Below, one piece after another: positions 7,629-17,217 of a stretch of 45,983 nucleotides of DNA. This stretch comes from Myxococcota bacterium. Its GTDB lineage: Bacteria > Myxococcota_A > UBA9160 > UBA4427. The translations under genes were made by a program, and so were the position numbers. The DNA lies in contig JAQWNI010000184.1 of NCBI GenBank assembly GCA_029268645.1, forward strand, positions 1-45,983, read 5' to 3'. The notes below the pieces were generated by a model that was not told the origin of the DNA, ran no database searches, and worked only from the letters and a program-made list of their open reading frames with translations. Every line of letters begins with the position of its first letter. Within the stretch, counting starts at the first letter, position 1.

Positions 7629-9332
7629 ATGTACGAAGAGCTACGCCAGGTTTGGGGACAGTTGACCGCAGCAGGAGGCCCTTTTGAAGTCGAGGAGGTG
7701 CCGGTTCGTGGAATCACGGTCAGAAACTTTAAGAATGCGGCCCCAACCCTCCGCGATTTCTGGCTTCAGTCTGCAGCGCACGGGGATAAAGATCATCTCG
7801 TCTACCAGGACGAGCGGTGGACTTTTACCGACGCCCATCGAGAAGTAGCTTCGGCAGCCGCCTGGCTCTCTTCCCAGGGAATTGGATCGGGCGATCGCGT
7901 GGCGATTGCGATGCGGAATTACCCCGAGTGGATGCTCGCGTATTGGGCCACGGTTTCCATTGGCGCCACCGCGGTCGGGATGAATGCTTGGTGGACCGGG
8001 CCCGAGATGGTTTACGGACTGCAGGATGCTGAACCGCGTGTCTTGATTGCCGATGCACAGCGCCTTGAGACCCTGGCGCCTCATCGGGGCGAAGTCGGTG
8101 ATTTCATCACGGTGAGCGTCCGGGCCGAGGGTGCCGATCCTTCCGATGCAGTGAATTGGTCGGAACTCAAGGGGTCCCCCTCTGAAATGCCCGAGGTGGA
8201 AGTGGATCCAGATTCGGATGCCTGCATCTTCTATACGTCCGGGACGACCGGACGGCCGAAGGGAGCGCAGCTGACTCACCGGGGCTGTACCAACAACATC
8301 ATGGGGGTCACCTTCGGCGGTTTGGCCTTCGCCAGTGCTTCCCGTATGGCTCAGGGTACGCAAAAAGAAACGCCTCCGGGGCCGTCGCGAAGTCTCTCCG
8401 CGCTAGTCGTGACCCCACTTTTCCATGTGACCGCGAACAACTGTGTTGCCCACACGGCAACGCTGGCTGGTGGCAAGCTCGTGCTGATGTACAAGTGGGA
8501 GCCGGGCGAAGCACTCAAACTGATCGAGCGGGAAGAGATCACCAACCTGAGTGGTGTACCGATGATGGCGCGAGAGCTCATTGCGCACCCGGATTTCTCG
8601 AAGCACGACACGTCGTCGCTCGCGGCGTTGGGAGGCGGGGGAGCGCCCCTCCAGCCGGACCTCGTCGAGAAAATCGACAAGCAGGTCGCGACGGCTCGCC
8701 CTAGTACTGGATACGGGATGACCGAGACCTGCGGGATCATCACTTCGAATGCAGCGGATTTTTTCGTCGACAAGCCGGCGAGTGCCGGCCCGGCGATGCC
8801 GAACTTCGAGGCGAAGTGTGTCGGGGACTCCGGGCAGGATCTGGCGCTCGGGGAGGTCGGCGAGCTTTGGGTCCGGAGCGCGCAAGTGATCGCTGGCTAT
8901 TTAAACAGGCCCGAAGCGACGGCGGAAAGCATCACGGATGGCTGGCTTCATACAGGAGACATCGCTCGGATCGATGAGGATGGATTCATCTTCATCGTAG
9001 ATCGAGCGAAAGACATGGTTCTGCGCGGCGGCGAAAACGTGTACTGCGCGGAGGTGGAAACAGTAGTCTTCGAACACGACGAAGTAGCGGAGTGCGCCGT
9101 GTTTGGCGTCCCAGATGATCGCCTAGGAGAAGAGGTTGCTGCGGCAGTCGTCTTGAAACCGGGGGCGGGCGTCACCGCAGACGACCTGCGAGCCCACTGT
9201 GGAGCTCGACTCGCGAAGTATAAGATTCCCCGATACATCTGGCTTTTGGATGAGTCGTTACCCCGAAATGCCAATGGGAAGTTCCTCAAAAGGCAGCTTA
9301 GGGATGAGCTGGATCTCGCCGACGCCACCTGA
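7629..9332 (+). CDS. Acyl-CoA synthetase (AMP-forming, FadD-like)
   Basis: 567-residue class I adenylate-forming enzyme that should activate a carboxylic acid to its acyl-CoA through an acyl-AMP. The P-loop motif YTSGTTGRPKG starts at residue 202. The A5 motif YGMTETCG, the hinge/A8 region (LHTGDIARIDEDGFIFIVDRAKD, split across two strands) and the C-terminal NGKFLKRQLR with the catalytic lysine are all present. The overall size and the motif RGGENVYCAEVE resemble long- or medium-chain fatty acid and sterol side-chain ligases, but the acid substrate cannot be read from sequence. AGGAG lies eight bases before the ATG. The gene is divergent from the TPR gene. It may serve the catabolic genes elsewhere in the window (enoyl-CoA hydratase, MaoC). 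Confidence 0.92.
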   Translation: MYEELRQVWGQLTAAGGPFEVEEVPVRGITVRNFKNAAPTLRDFWLQSAAHGDKDHLVYQDERWTFTDAHREVASAAAWLSSQGIGSGDRVAIAMRNYPEWMLAYWATVSIGATAVGMNAWWTGPEMVYGLQDAEPRVLIADAQRLETLAPHRGEVGDFITVSVRAEGADPSDAVNWSELKGSPSEMPEVEVDPDSDACIFYTSGTTGRPKGAQLTHRGCTNNIMGVTFGGLAFASASRMAQGTQKETPPGPSRSLSALVVTPLFHVTANNCVAHTATLAGGKLVLMYKWEPGEALKLIEREEITNLSGVPMMARELIAHPDFSKHDTSSLAALGGGGAPLQPDLVEKIDKQVATARPSTGYGMTETCGIITSNAADFFVDKPASAGPAMPNFEAKCVGDSGQDLALGEVGELWVRSAQVIAGYLNRPEATAESITDGWLHTGDIARIDEDGFIFIVDRAKDMVLRGGENVYCAEVETVVFEHDEVAECAVFGVPDDRLGEEVAAAVVLKPGAGVTADDLRAHCGARLAKYKIPRYIWLLDESLPRNANGKFLKRQLRDELDLADAT

Positions 9333-9423
9333 GCGAAATTACCCGGAGGCATGCGGGAAAGGCAGGGCTTTACATTCCTTGGGGGGGGCTTGATGTGGCG
9401 GGCTCAACGACAGGAGGTTTCCC

Positions 9424-11823
9424 GTGTCTGTGGAAGAAGAATCGGTAAAAGACCCGGTATGCGGCATGTCGGTGGACCCCGCTGCGGCGCTTGAGTTTAA
9501 GTGGGCCGGGAAGGTCCATCGCTTCTGCTCCCCGAGGTGCCGGGATCGTTTCACGTCCGATCCCGACTCGTTTTTGGACCCGAAGGCCGAGACCTCTGTA
9601 CCGGGAGGCACACGGTTTGTATGTCCGATGCACCCGGAGGTGAATCAGTCTGAACCGGGCGATTGTCCAGACTGTGGGATGGCCCTCGAACCTTTGATCC
9701 CCGTTTCGGCTGCGCGCTGGACGTGCCCGATGCACCCTGAGATTGTGGAGGATAGTCCGGGAGACTGCCCTCTTTGTGGGATGGCCCTTGAACCAATGGA
9801 GGTTTCGTCTCAGCCGAACCGGGAACTGCTCGATATGTCTCGCCGATTTCGCTGGGCTGTGCTCCTCACCCTTCCGGTCTTTGGGCTGGCCATGGGGGAA
9901 ATGGTCCCGGGCCATCCCCTGAACGAGTTACTGGACGCAAAACACCGCAGCTGGGTAGAGGGGGTCCTGGCTACACCGGTCGTCCTCTGGTGCGGGGCTC
10001 CCTTTCTTGTCCGAGGCTGGAACTCCATACGCTCCATGCATTTAAATATGTTCACCTTGGTTGCCATCGGAAGCGGGGCAGCGTGGTCGTATAGTGTCGT
10101 GGCGACAATCGCGCCGGATCTTTTTCCGCCTTCCTTCCACGGTCCAGACGGGTCCGTTGCAATCTATTTCGAGGCGGCTGCGGTCATCGTGACGCTGGTT
10201 TTGCTCGGGCAGGTTCTCGAGTTGCGGGCCCGGGAGCGAACCGGCGAAGCCATACGATCGTTGTTGGGACTGGCACCGAAAACCGCGCGTCGCCTCGACC
10301 CTCAAGGTGAGGAAGAAGATGTCGCTCTGGATCAGGTCGTCGCGGGAGATCGGCTGCGAATTCGTCCCGGCGAGAAGGTGCCGACCGACGGTGTTGTGAT
10401 CGAGGGTCAAAGTACCGTGGATGAATCGATGATTAGCGGGGAGCCAATCCCTGTGACGAAGCAGGTGGGGGATCCCGTCACAGGCGCGACGGTGAATGGG
10501 ACAGGCTCGCTCTTGATTCGAGCCGAAAGAGTGGGCTCGGAAACGATGCTATCTCAAATTGTTCAGATGGTGGCTGAAGCCCAGCGCAGTCGTGCGCCCA
10601 TTCAAGGCATTGCCGATGCTGTGGCGAGTTGGTTTGTGCCGATCGTTCTTCTGAGTGCTGTTATGACGTTTGGGGTCTGGGCTCTCTATGGACCTGAGCC
10701 CCGGTTAGCTCATGCGCTGATTGGAGCCGTCGCGGTCTTGATTATTGCCTGCCCGTGTGCACTAGGCCTTGCCACGCCGATGTCCATTATGGTGGCAACC
10801 GGCCGGGGGGCTTCGAAAGGGGTGCTCTTTCGCAATGCCGAAGCCATCGAGCGCTTTCGGGAAGTGGATACGGTGGTCGTCGACAAGACGGGCACGCTGA
10901 CCGAGGGCCGCCCAAGTCTCGTCGCGATCCGCGCCCAGGATTCTTTCGATGAGCTGGAACTGCTTGAACTGGCAGTAGCCCTCGAACGATCGAGTGAGCA
11001 CCCCCTGGCCGCCGCCATTGTGGAGGGAGGTCGGGACCGGGGAGCGCGCTCTCTCGAGACGACCCTCTTCGAGTCTTGGACCGGGCAGGGCGTAGTCGCT
11101 CATGTGGAGGATCGCCCGATTGCTGTTGGCAATGAGGGGCTGATGGAGCGAGTCGGCGTGGAGGTCGGGGAAGTGACGGCCGAGGCCGACGAAATGCGAG
11201 AGGCAGGGCAGACCGTCATGTTTGTAGCGGCCGATGGCCGATTGGCTGGATTGCTCGGGGTGACGGACCCCGTCAAGGCTTCTTCGCCCGAGGCGGTTGC
11301 GGGTTTACACCGAGAGGGACTTCAAGTCATCATGTTGACGGGAGATACCGAAAAAACCGCCGTGGCCGTCGCCAGCCGCTTGGGCCTCGACGATGTCGTG
11401 GCGGGTGTTCTGCCGGAGCAAAAAGCAGAGGTGGTCCAAGCGTTGCAGGCAAAGGGGCACGTAGTGGCCATGGCGGGGGATGGTGTCAATGATGCGCCCG
11501 CCCTCGCCCAGGCCGACGTCGGTGTCGCTATGGGGACAGGAACCGATGTCGCGATGGAAAGTGCGGGCGTGACCCTTCTTCAGGGCGACCTGAGAGGAAT
11601 CCTGCGTGCGCGCCGACTGAGTTCTGCGGCGATGCGAAATATCCGCCAGAATCTGTTCTTCGCTTTCGTCTACAACGCGGTGGGTGTGCCGATTGCCGCG
11701 GGGGCTCTGTATCCCACCTTTGGAATTTTACTGAGTCCCATGATTGCGGCGGCGGCGATGAGCCTGAGTTCGGTGTCCGTTATCAGCAATGCCTTGCGTC
11801 TGCGTCGCGTTTCGCTCGGCTGA
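9424..11823 (+). CDS. copA: PIB-1 type Cu(+)-exporting P-type ATPase with YHS and two HMBD domains
   Basis: 799-residue heavy-metal ATPase. The N-terminus carries a YHS domain (DPVCGM at 10-15, FCSPRC at 34-39) and two short heavy-metal-binding domains of the CPMHPE...PGDCPxCGMALEP kind (about 64-90 and 99-124). No CxxC-type HMA domain is present. The membrane metal site is CPC (443-445), with YNAVGVP and MSLSS in the last two helices, the PIB-1 copper signature. Catalytic motifs are SGEP, DKTGT (Asp487), SEHPLA, MLTGD and [11 protein letters not shown]. It should pump Cu(+) out of the cytoplasm. The GTG start has GGAGG six bases upstream. It ends one base from the stop of the convergent CMD-like gene. 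Silver could also be transported. Confidence 0.93.
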   Translation: MSVEEESVKDPVCGMSVDPAAALEFKWAGKVHRFCSPRCRDRFTSDPDSFLDPKAETSVPGGTRFVCPMHPEVNQSEPGDCPDCGMALEPLIPVSAARWTCPMHPEIVEDSPGDCPLCGMALEPMEVSSQPNRELLDMSRRFRWAVLLTLPVFGLAMGEMVPGHPLNELLDAKHRSWVEGVLATPVVLWCGAPFLVRGWNSIRSMHLNMFTLVAIGSGAAWSYSVVATIAPDLFPPSFHGPDGSVAIYFEAAAVIVTLVLLGQVLELRARERTGEAIRSLLGLAPKTARRLDPQGEEEDVALDQVVAGDRLRIRPGEKVPTDGVVIEGQSTVDESMISGEPIPVTKQVGDPVTGATVNGTGSLLIRAERVGSETMLSQIVQMVAEAQRSRAPIQGIADAVASWFVPIVLLSAVMTFGVWALYGPEPRLAHALIGAVAVLIIACPCALGLATPMSIMVATGRGASKGVLFRNAEAIERFREVDTVVVDKTGTLTEGRPSLVAIRAQDSFDELELLELAVALERSSEHPLAAAIVEGGRDRGARSLETTLFESWTGQGVVAHVEDRPIAVGNEGLMERVGVEVGEVTAEADEMREAGQTVMFVAADGRLAGLLGVTDPVKASSPEAVAGLHREGLQVIMLTGDTEKTAVAVASRLGLDDVVAGVLPEQKAEVVQALQAKGHVVAMAGDGVNDAPALAQADVGVAMGTGTDVAMESAGVTLLQGDLRGILRARRLSSAAMRNIRQNLFFAFVYNAVGVPIAAGALYPTFGILLSPMIAAAAMSLSSVSVISNALRLRRVSLG

Positions 11824-11824
11824 A

Positions 11825-12430
11825 TCATCCTTCGGTGGAGGGTGCGGGCACCTCGACGATGCGCTCGTCCACATCGTCGTATTCAAGTCGTAGGGCACGT
11901 GCCATGATGGCGTGCATTTCATACAGCGCGGTCACGTAGGTCAATTCGAGAATTTCTTTCTCGCCAAGATGTTCGGAGAGGCGCTTGAAGGTCACATCCT
12001 GAACCCGGCCGTTCGCATTGACGATTTCGTCTACGTAAGCCAATACAGAGCGTTCTTGACGGCTAAAGGCATCGCTCGTGCTCCAGGTGGGGATTTCGAG
12101 AATTTGTTCTTCAGAGAGCCCAACGAGCCGAGCGGCTTTGCAGTGTTGTGAAAACACGAATTGGCTTTCCCTCAGGAAGCCGGCTCGGGTTTGGGCCAGC
12201 TCACGGAGCTTTGGGTCCAATTCTCGTGACCGACTCCGGTAGAACGAGAACCCTGCGACGGCATGTCGAAAGCAATCGGGAACCAGGGCAAAGACCGTCC
12301 ACCAATTTCCAGGGGTCCCGGTTTGAGTCCCCGGTTCGGTCACCGGGTCACGACCGTCGAACAGCATGTCGTAGATCTTCTGGATGTCTTCCGGGGCATC
12401 CTGCCGTGATACTTGACTTAATCTGGGCAT
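11825..12430 (-). CDS. Carboxymuconolactone decarboxylase/AhpD-like protein
   Basis: 201-residue all-helical protein of the CMD/AhpD superfamily. The family core is LRELAQTRAGFLRESQFVFSQH followed by CKAARLVGLSEEQI and, later, FSRQERSVLAYVDEIV. In AhpD-like peroxidase partners the helix carries ExxCxxxHC; here the first Cys is replaced by Phe (ESQFVFSQHC), so a disulfide-based peroxidase role is unlikely, and a decarboxylase-like or unknown role is more likely. Homologues of this form are common next to catabolic genes. AAGGAG lies eight bases before the ATG. It is convergent with the copper ATPase and co-directional with the DCC and MFS genes, about 110 bp downstream of them. Confidence 0.8.
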   Translation of the reverse strand: MPRLSQVSRQDAPEDIQKIYDMLFDGRDPVTEPGTQTGTPGNWWTVFALVPDCFRHAVAGFSFYRSRSRELDPKLRELAQTRAGFLRESQFVFSQHCKAARLVGLSEEQILEIPTWSTSDAFSRQERSVLAYVDEIVNANGRVQDVTFKRLSEHLGEKEILELTYVTALYEMHAIMARALRLEYDDVDERIVEVPAPSTEG

Positions 12431-12539
12431 GCGGAACTCCTTTCAGTGGGTGGGTGCCGGTCGGCCGTTTGGCGCTCACCATACCGATTGCAAATGTGGA
12501 TGGCCCGAGGCTTTTCTGTGAAGTCGTTGATCGCTGAGC

Positions 12540-12923
12540 TCACGGGTCAGGGTTACTTTCCTCACGGGTAAAGAGAAAACGGCTGACGATCTGACGATTT
12601 CGCGCAACAAGCCAGTACCCAAACTCAATCGCCCAGACCAAGGGGCGCCGAGAGCCGAGTCGGGCGAGGCGCTTAAAACCGATTGCCTCAAAGAGGAAAA
12701 GGATGGCTCGTCCCGCGCGAGTTTGATTCCCATCGGGATGAATCACATAAAGGGATTTCCGACAGGCCCGAGCAAGCGTGGGCGTCATGGGGGGGGAGGG
12801 TGCTTGTTGATAGGGCACCATCTGAAGTCTTCCAGTCGAGTCACGGTTTTTGAACCAGAGAATGCCGCGCCGGCAGAACGCGCAGTCGCCATCCCAGAGA
12901 ACGATGTCAGGCTCATGGTTCAT
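12540..12923 (-). CDS. DCC-family thiol-disulfide oxidoreductase (DUF393)
   Basis: 127-residue protein with the DUF393 signature near its N-terminus: WDGDCAFCRRG at residues 10-20, with the Cys14-Cys17 pair in a DGDCxxC context. The downstream part (VPYQQAPSP, YVIHPDGNQTRAGRAILFLFEAIG) matches the usual DCC layout. The DxDxC-like start is predicted to form a thioredoxin-like redox site; the physiological partner is unknown. The chosen ATG gives a protein of typical family length; the open frame extends far upstream but overlaps the MFS gene in another frame. GGGGAG lies about 13 bases upstream. It follows the MFS gene by 29 bases and is probably in the same transcript. Confidence 0.85.
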   Translation of the reverse strand: MNHEPDIVLWDGDCAFCRRGILWFKNRDSTGRLQMVPYQQAPSPPMTPTLARACRKSLYVIHPDGNQTRAGRAILFLFEAIGFKRLARLGSRRPLVWAIEFGYWLVARNRQIVSRFLFTREESNPDP

Positions 12924-12952
12924 GGTTTTGAGTTTTCTCCCCGAGCCCAATT

Positions 12953-14251
12953 CTACTGCAAGGAAGCCGTATCCAGCGGGGGGTTGGTTTCCTCGATGGG
13001 GCCACGTACTCGGGACAGAATCACCGCAGCGAGGACTGAAGAGACAGCAAGCCAACGTAAAGCTTGAGGATAACTGCCGTAGATTGTAAAAAGCCACCCG
13101 ACCAAAAGGGGTCCGGTTGAGCTGGTCAACTGTGAACCCAGTTGAACCGCCCCGAATACTCGACCAAAGGAAGGAATCCCGAAAAGGTCGGCGGTGATCA
13201 AACTCTGGAGCATAAAAATGCTGCCAATGGTCAAACCAAACAGGGCCGTGGAAGCGAAAAGTGCGGCTGTAGACGTTGAAAAAGAGAAGGCGAGAATGCC
13301 GAGTCCTTGGAGAAGGAAAAGGCCGATGGCAACACGTCGCTTCTCGAAACGGTCTGCGACGGATCCCACAACGAGGCGTCCAATGACGCTTCCGACGGGA
13401 ATCAGGCTCCCGCCCCACATCGCCGTTTCTCGGGGAATTTGTTCGGATAAAGCGGCGAGTTGGTGGGCAATCATACCCACTTGGGCGGCCAGGCCGAATC
13501 CGAAAGCGATACACAATCCCCAGAAAGCGGAGGTCTGAAGGGCCTCGCGTCGTTGCCATTCTCGGTGTTGTACGGAGAGGGAGAGGTGACGGCTCCGACG
13601 GACCCAGTCGATGGATCCATCCGGCTCAAGTCCGTAGTCCTGGGGATCCCAACGGAGAACGAAGATCACCACGGGAATCGTGACCACCACGATCGCCGTC
13701 GCGAGCCCAGCCGTGGTGACTGCGAGGCCTTCCTGCAGAATCCAATAGGTGGCGATGGGAATCATCAAGGCCCCCCCCACAGAGACGCCGGTTTGAGAGA
13801 AGGTCGTAGCGAGGGCCCTTCGAGCGATAAACCAACGGGTCAGCAGAGCGCCCGTGGGCACGCTGGTCGAAAGGGCGAAACCCAAGGCCAGTAGCGCGAA
13901 GGCCAAGGGAAGTTCGTTGGTCGACTCGATGCGACCCACCCAAAGCAGGGCGACGGCCTGGATCACGGCTCCTAAAAAAATGAAGATTCGGGCACCGGCT
14001 CGGTCGACCAGTGGGCCGATTCCGAAGCCAAAGAGCCCCGTCAATAAGAAAAAAAGGCTCGATGCAGCGGAAACCTCAACTCGATTGAAGTGGCCGGCGG
14101 TGGGCAGGGCGTCCACCAGAACTTGCTGACTATAAAAACCGATGCCGACGCAGACCATGAGCTGAAGAAAGGTGCCGCCCACCACGATCCAGCCGTAGTA
14201 CACTCGCGGAAAGAGCCTGTGAATTGCGGGCAGCGGTCGAAAGTCAGGCAT
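12953..14251 (-). CDS. Major facilitator superfamily transporter
   Basis: 432 residues with about twelve membrane segments. The N-half opens with YYGWIVVGGTFLQLMVCVGIGFYS, typical of monocarboxylate or oxalate/formate antiporter-like MFS members. A loop motif GPLVDRAGAR between segments 2 and 3 and its counterpart GSVADRFEKRR in the second half match the MFS signature. A cytoplasmic loop near residues 195-230 separates the halves. The start was placed at the ATG before PDFRPLPAIHRLFP; the longer frame would overlap the divergent molybdopterin gene and begins with non-membrane, Arg-rich sequence. The substrate is unknown; an organic acid is the best guess from the first segment. The gene is divergent from the molybdenum enzyme across 85 bp. 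Confidence 0.85.
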   Translation of the reverse strand: MPDFRPLPAIHRLFPRVYYGWIVVGGTFLQLMVCVGIGFYSQQVLVDALPTAGHFNRVEVSAASSLFFLLTGLFGFGIGPLVDRAGARIFIFLGAVIQAVALLWVGRIESTNELPLAFALLALGFALSTSVPTGALLTRWFIARRALATTFSQTGVSVGGALMIPIATYWILQEGLAVTTAGLATAIVVVTIPVVIFVLRWDPQDYGLEPDGSIDWVRRSRHLSLSVQHREWQRREALQTSAFWGLCIAFGFGLAAQVGMIAHQLAALSEQIPRETAMWGGSLIPVGSVIGRLVVGSVADRFEKRRVAIGLFLLQGLGILAFSFSTSTAALFASTALFGLTIGSIFMLQSLITADLFGIPSFGRVFGAVQLGSQLTSSTGPLLVGWLFTIYGSYPQALRWLAVSSVLAAVILSRVRGPIEETNPPLDTASLQ

Positions 14252-14336
14252 CGGTGCGGAGCATAGAACGCGCTGTCTAAAAAACGAAGCAGACTCTTTC
14301 GCGCTTCTTGATCCATTTCTTCTGGAGGGACGCTTC

Positions 14337-16583
14337 ATGGCCCAGGCCGAAATTCGGACGAAAACCTGCCCCCTGTGTGAAGCGATGTGTGGCTTGCGCA
14401 TTCAGATCGAGGCGGGTCAGGTGACGAAAATCCGGCCGAATCCAAAGGATGTCTGGAGTCAGGGCTACATGTGTCCGAAAGGCGCCGCGCTGGGCGAGCT
14501 GCATCATGACCCTGACCGTATCCGGTTCCCGCAGATCAAGCGCGAGGGGCGCTTTGTGGCCGTAAGCTGGTCGGAAGCTTTTGACGAGATCCACCGCCGT
14601 CTACCACCCATCATTGAGAGCGATGGTATCGAGGCGATGACGGTTTATTTTGGCAACCCGGTTGCTCACAACTTTTCGCTTTCTCGTTACGCGGCCGCGT
14701 TCATTCCCATGTCGAATATTCCAGTGACCTATTCGGCAGGCACAGTCGATCAGTGGCCGAAGAATCTATCCAGCGCCTTGCTCTTTGGGGGCATGTGGAC
14801 CTTTCCGATTCCTGACGTTGATCGATGTGAGTACTTGATTGTGATGGGGGCCAACCCTCATGCATCACAGGGCAGCCTTCTCGCGTGTGCTGACCTTTTA
14901 GGCCGTATGGATGCAATTCGAGAGCGTGGGGGGCGGGTGATTGTGATTGACCCCCGGCGTACGGGCACGGTCGAGCACGCCGATGAATGGCTTGCGATTC
15001 GGCCCGGAGGAGACGCCGCTCTCCTAATGGCTTGGGTGAACGTCCTGTTCGAGGAAAACAGAGTGGATCTCGGAGAACTCGAAGGCCGAGTCGAGGGTCT
15101 CGACCGAGTTGCCCTGGCGTGCCGCCCTTTTACGCCGGAAGCCGTTGTGGATCGGACGGGTTTGGCGGCGGATGATATTCGGAGGATTGCGCGCGAGTTG
15201 GCGAGTGCAGACCGGGCGGCGGTGTATGGACGCATTGGAACCTGTAATCAGGAATTTGGAACCTTGGCTTCTTGGCTGGTGGATGTCGTCAATATTCTGA
15301 CAGCACATCTCGATCGACCCGGATGCGCGATGTTTGCCAATCCCATTGCGTGGTCGCTGACCTCTTTCCGACCTCCTGAGTTTGCCGATGGCTACTCCTT
15401 TGGTCGTTGGCATTCACGGGTTCGGGGTGCGCCAGAGGTTCTCGGTCAGTTTCCAGCATCCTGTTTGTCGGAGGAAATTGCTACGCCCGGACCGGGTCGG
15501 ATCCGCGCACTGTTGACGATTGCCGGGAATCCCGTGCTCTCCACACCGGGAGGGGACCGGCTGGATAAGGCCCTCCCGGAATTAGATTTCATGATTTCCA
15601 TCGACAATTGGATCAACGAGACGACTCAGCACGCTGATGTGATCCTTCCGGGTCAATCTGTTCTTGAGCAGCCGCATTACGACGAGATGATCTGGAGCTG
15701 GGCCGTCAGGAGCGCGGGAAAGTTTTCGCCCGCTCTTTTTGATCTCCCGGAAGGAGCGTGGGCCGAATGGGAGGTGCTGCTGATGCTTGCAGCGCTCGTG
15801 AACGGAGCCTCCCCAGAAAGCATCGACCTGGAAGCATTGGATCAGCTCTTTTTTACCGGACTGGTCGCGGGGTTCGCCCAGTCCCCGGGCTCGACGATCG
15901 AAGGTCGCGACCCTGCAGAGATTGTCGCGTTGACTCCTGGCTGTGGCCCGGAGCGTATTCTCGATTTTCAAATTCGAACCGGTCCCTTTGGCGAAGGCTA
16001 TGGGGCGGATCCCGAAGGCTTGACCTTGGCCAAGGTGAAGGCGGAACCCAATGGAATCGACTTGGGTCCGATGCGGCCTCGTCTCGACCAAGTCATCTCG
16101 ACCAAGTCGGGAAACGTCGAGCTCGCGCCGGAGTACATCTTGGGAGATTTGCCGCGACTGGAAGAGTCTCTCGAATGCTCCCAGGATGGATTGCAACTTA
16201 TCAGTCGTCGACACGTGCGATCCAATAATTCATGGATGCACAATGCGCCGGCTCTCATGACCGGGAAAGATCGTTGTACCTTGTTGATCCATCCGGAGGA
16301 CGCACGGCCTCGTGGCCTCGAAGATGGCATGCAGGCGGAGGTCCAATCCCGTGCGGGCCGCGTAGAAGTTGCAGTGGAAGTAACGGAGGAGATGCGTCCG
16401 GGGGTCGTCTGCCTGCCTCACGGATTTGGGCATGACAGGCCCGGGACTCGGCTCGCGGTGGCCTCTGCTCGGCCTGGGATCTGTAATAACGTTCTGGCCC
16501 CCGGCGATTTAGTTGACCATCTCTCAGGCAACGCCCAAGTCAACGGGATCCCCGTTGAGGTGCGCTTGGCCGGGTCTGGTTGA
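14337..16583 (+). CDS. Molybdopterin oxidoreductase of the DMSO reductase family, cytosolic
   Basis: 748-residue bis-MGD enzyme. The N-terminal [4Fe-4S] site is CPLCEAMCGL with Cys11, Cys14 and Cys18 and the fourth ligand in MCPKGAALG (Cys46). The family core follows (VIVIDPRRTGTVEHADEWLAIRPG, then GNPVLSTPGG and the INETTQHADVILPGQSVLEQ block), and the C-terminal cofactor-binding domain begins near residue 630 (NSWMHNAPALM). No twin-arginine signal precedes the first Cys, so it should be cytosolic. Near residue 135 the usual metal-ligand region reads YSAGTVDQWPKN, with no Cys or Sec. No FeS or membrane partner subunit is adjacent, so the electron carrier and substrate are unknown. GGAGGG lies seven bases before the ATG. 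Confidence 0.9.
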   Translation: MAQAEIRTKTCPLCEAMCGLRIQIEAGQVTKIRPNPKDVWSQGYMCPKGAALGELHHDPDRIRFPQIKREGRFVAVSWSEAFDEIHRRLPPIIESDGIEAMTVYFGNPVAHNFSLSRYAAAFIPMSNIPVTYSAGTVDQWPKNLSSALLFGGMWTFPIPDVDRCEYLIVMGANPHASQGSLLACADLLGRMDAIRERGGRVIVIDPRRTGTVEHADEWLAIRPGGDAALLMAWVNVLFEENRVDLGELEGRVEGLDRVALACRPFTPEAVVDRTGLAADDIRRIARELASADRAAVYGRIGTCNQEFGTLASWLVDVVNILTAHLDRPGCAMFANPIAWSLTSFRPPEFADGYSFGRWHSRVRGAPEVLGQFPASCLSEEIATPGPGRIRALLTIAGNPVLSTPGGDRLDKALPELDFMISIDNWINETTQHADVILPGQSVLEQPHYDEMIWSWAVRSAGKFSPALFDLPEGAWAEWEVLLMLAALVNGASPESIDLEALDQLFFTGLVAGFAQSPGSTIEGRDPAEIVALTPGCGPERILDFQIRTGPFGEGYGADPEGLTLAKVKAEPNGIDLGPMRPRLDQVISTKSGNVELAPEYILGDLPRLEESLECSQDGLQLISRRHVRSNNSWMHNAPALMTGKDRCTLLIHPEDARPRGLEDGMQAEVQSRAGRVEVAVEVTEEMRPGVVCLPHGFGHDRPGTRLAVASARPGICNNVLAPGDLVDHLSGNAQVNGIPVEVRLAGSG

Positions 16584-17201
16584 TCAAGGGTTCGGCGGTG
16601 ATCGGCCATCCAAGGGGTTAGCGTAAAAAGCGGCGGGGACTTCTTCGGGCGCTACGCGAACCAAGTCTTCTGGAATCGTTGGCCCGTCCGTCCAGGCGTG
16701 CTCTCCTGCACCCTTACCTTCCTCGTCGAAAATAAAGGTGAGCGCGGTTCTCTTGGTGAGCTGGTAGACGGCGTCGTGGTCTTCGACTTCGAAGCCGAAA
16801 AACGAGCCAATCAAGTGGCCCGGATAGAGTTGATGGATGACGCCTTCGACGAAGACGACGTCCGTTCCCACGACGATTTTTTCGGCCTCAAAATGGATGA
16901 GGTAGAGATTCATCGCGATCAGGCCGAAGTAGTGCTGCTCCAATTCGGCATAGGATTGCGGGGCCGGGAAATCGGATCCATGGGTGGCGTATTCTTGTCG
17001 CCGTTGAGAGCATGAAGCCATGAGCCGGTCGAAATCGCCAAGAGCCTCAGCCTCGGCATGCTCAATAAAATTTTCAAGAATCAGTCGTCGTCTCGGTTCC
17101 GCGATCGAGCCGAGGTGGGTTCGCGCAATCTCTACGATGGCCATCGGATTGAACTGCCGCATATCCAGGGGATGCTTCTCAAGAACTCGGCCGCAGTACA
17201 T
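16584..17201 (-). CDS. NTF2/SnoaL-like protein of unknown function
   Basis: 205-residue protein. The region from residue 30 to 170 has the alternating helix/curved-sheet pattern of the NTF2 fold (helical IARTHLGSIAEPRRRLILENFIEHAEAEALGD in two parts, then strands around ALTFIFDEEGKGAGEH), but no catalytic residue could be assigned. The gene lies 16 bases after the ketosteroid-isomerase-like gene on the same strand and has GGAGGA about nine bases before its ATG, so the two probably form an operon. Its stop directly abuts the stop of the molybdopterin oxidoreductase. A SnoaL-like cyclase, dehydratase or isomerase role is possible; this is a fold-level guess only. Confidence 0.55.
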   Translation of the reverse strand: MYCGRVLEKHPLDMRQFNPMAIVEIARTHLGSIAEPRRRLILENFIEHAEAEALGDFDRLMASCSQRRQEYATHGSDFPAPQSYAELEQHYFGLIAMNLYLIHFEAEKIVVGTDVVFVEGVIHQLYPGHLIGSFFGFEVEDHDAVYQLTKRTALTFIFDEEGKGAGEHAWTDGPTIPEDLVRVAPEEVPAAFYANPLDGRSPPNP

Positions 17202-17217
17202 GCTGGCTATTCCTCCA

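Noticed and set aside
9368-9400. Copper-regulator operator before the ATPase (ACAT...ATGT around a run of eight G)
   Set aside because: The symmetry is short and imperfect and does not match a MerR- or CsoR-type site well.
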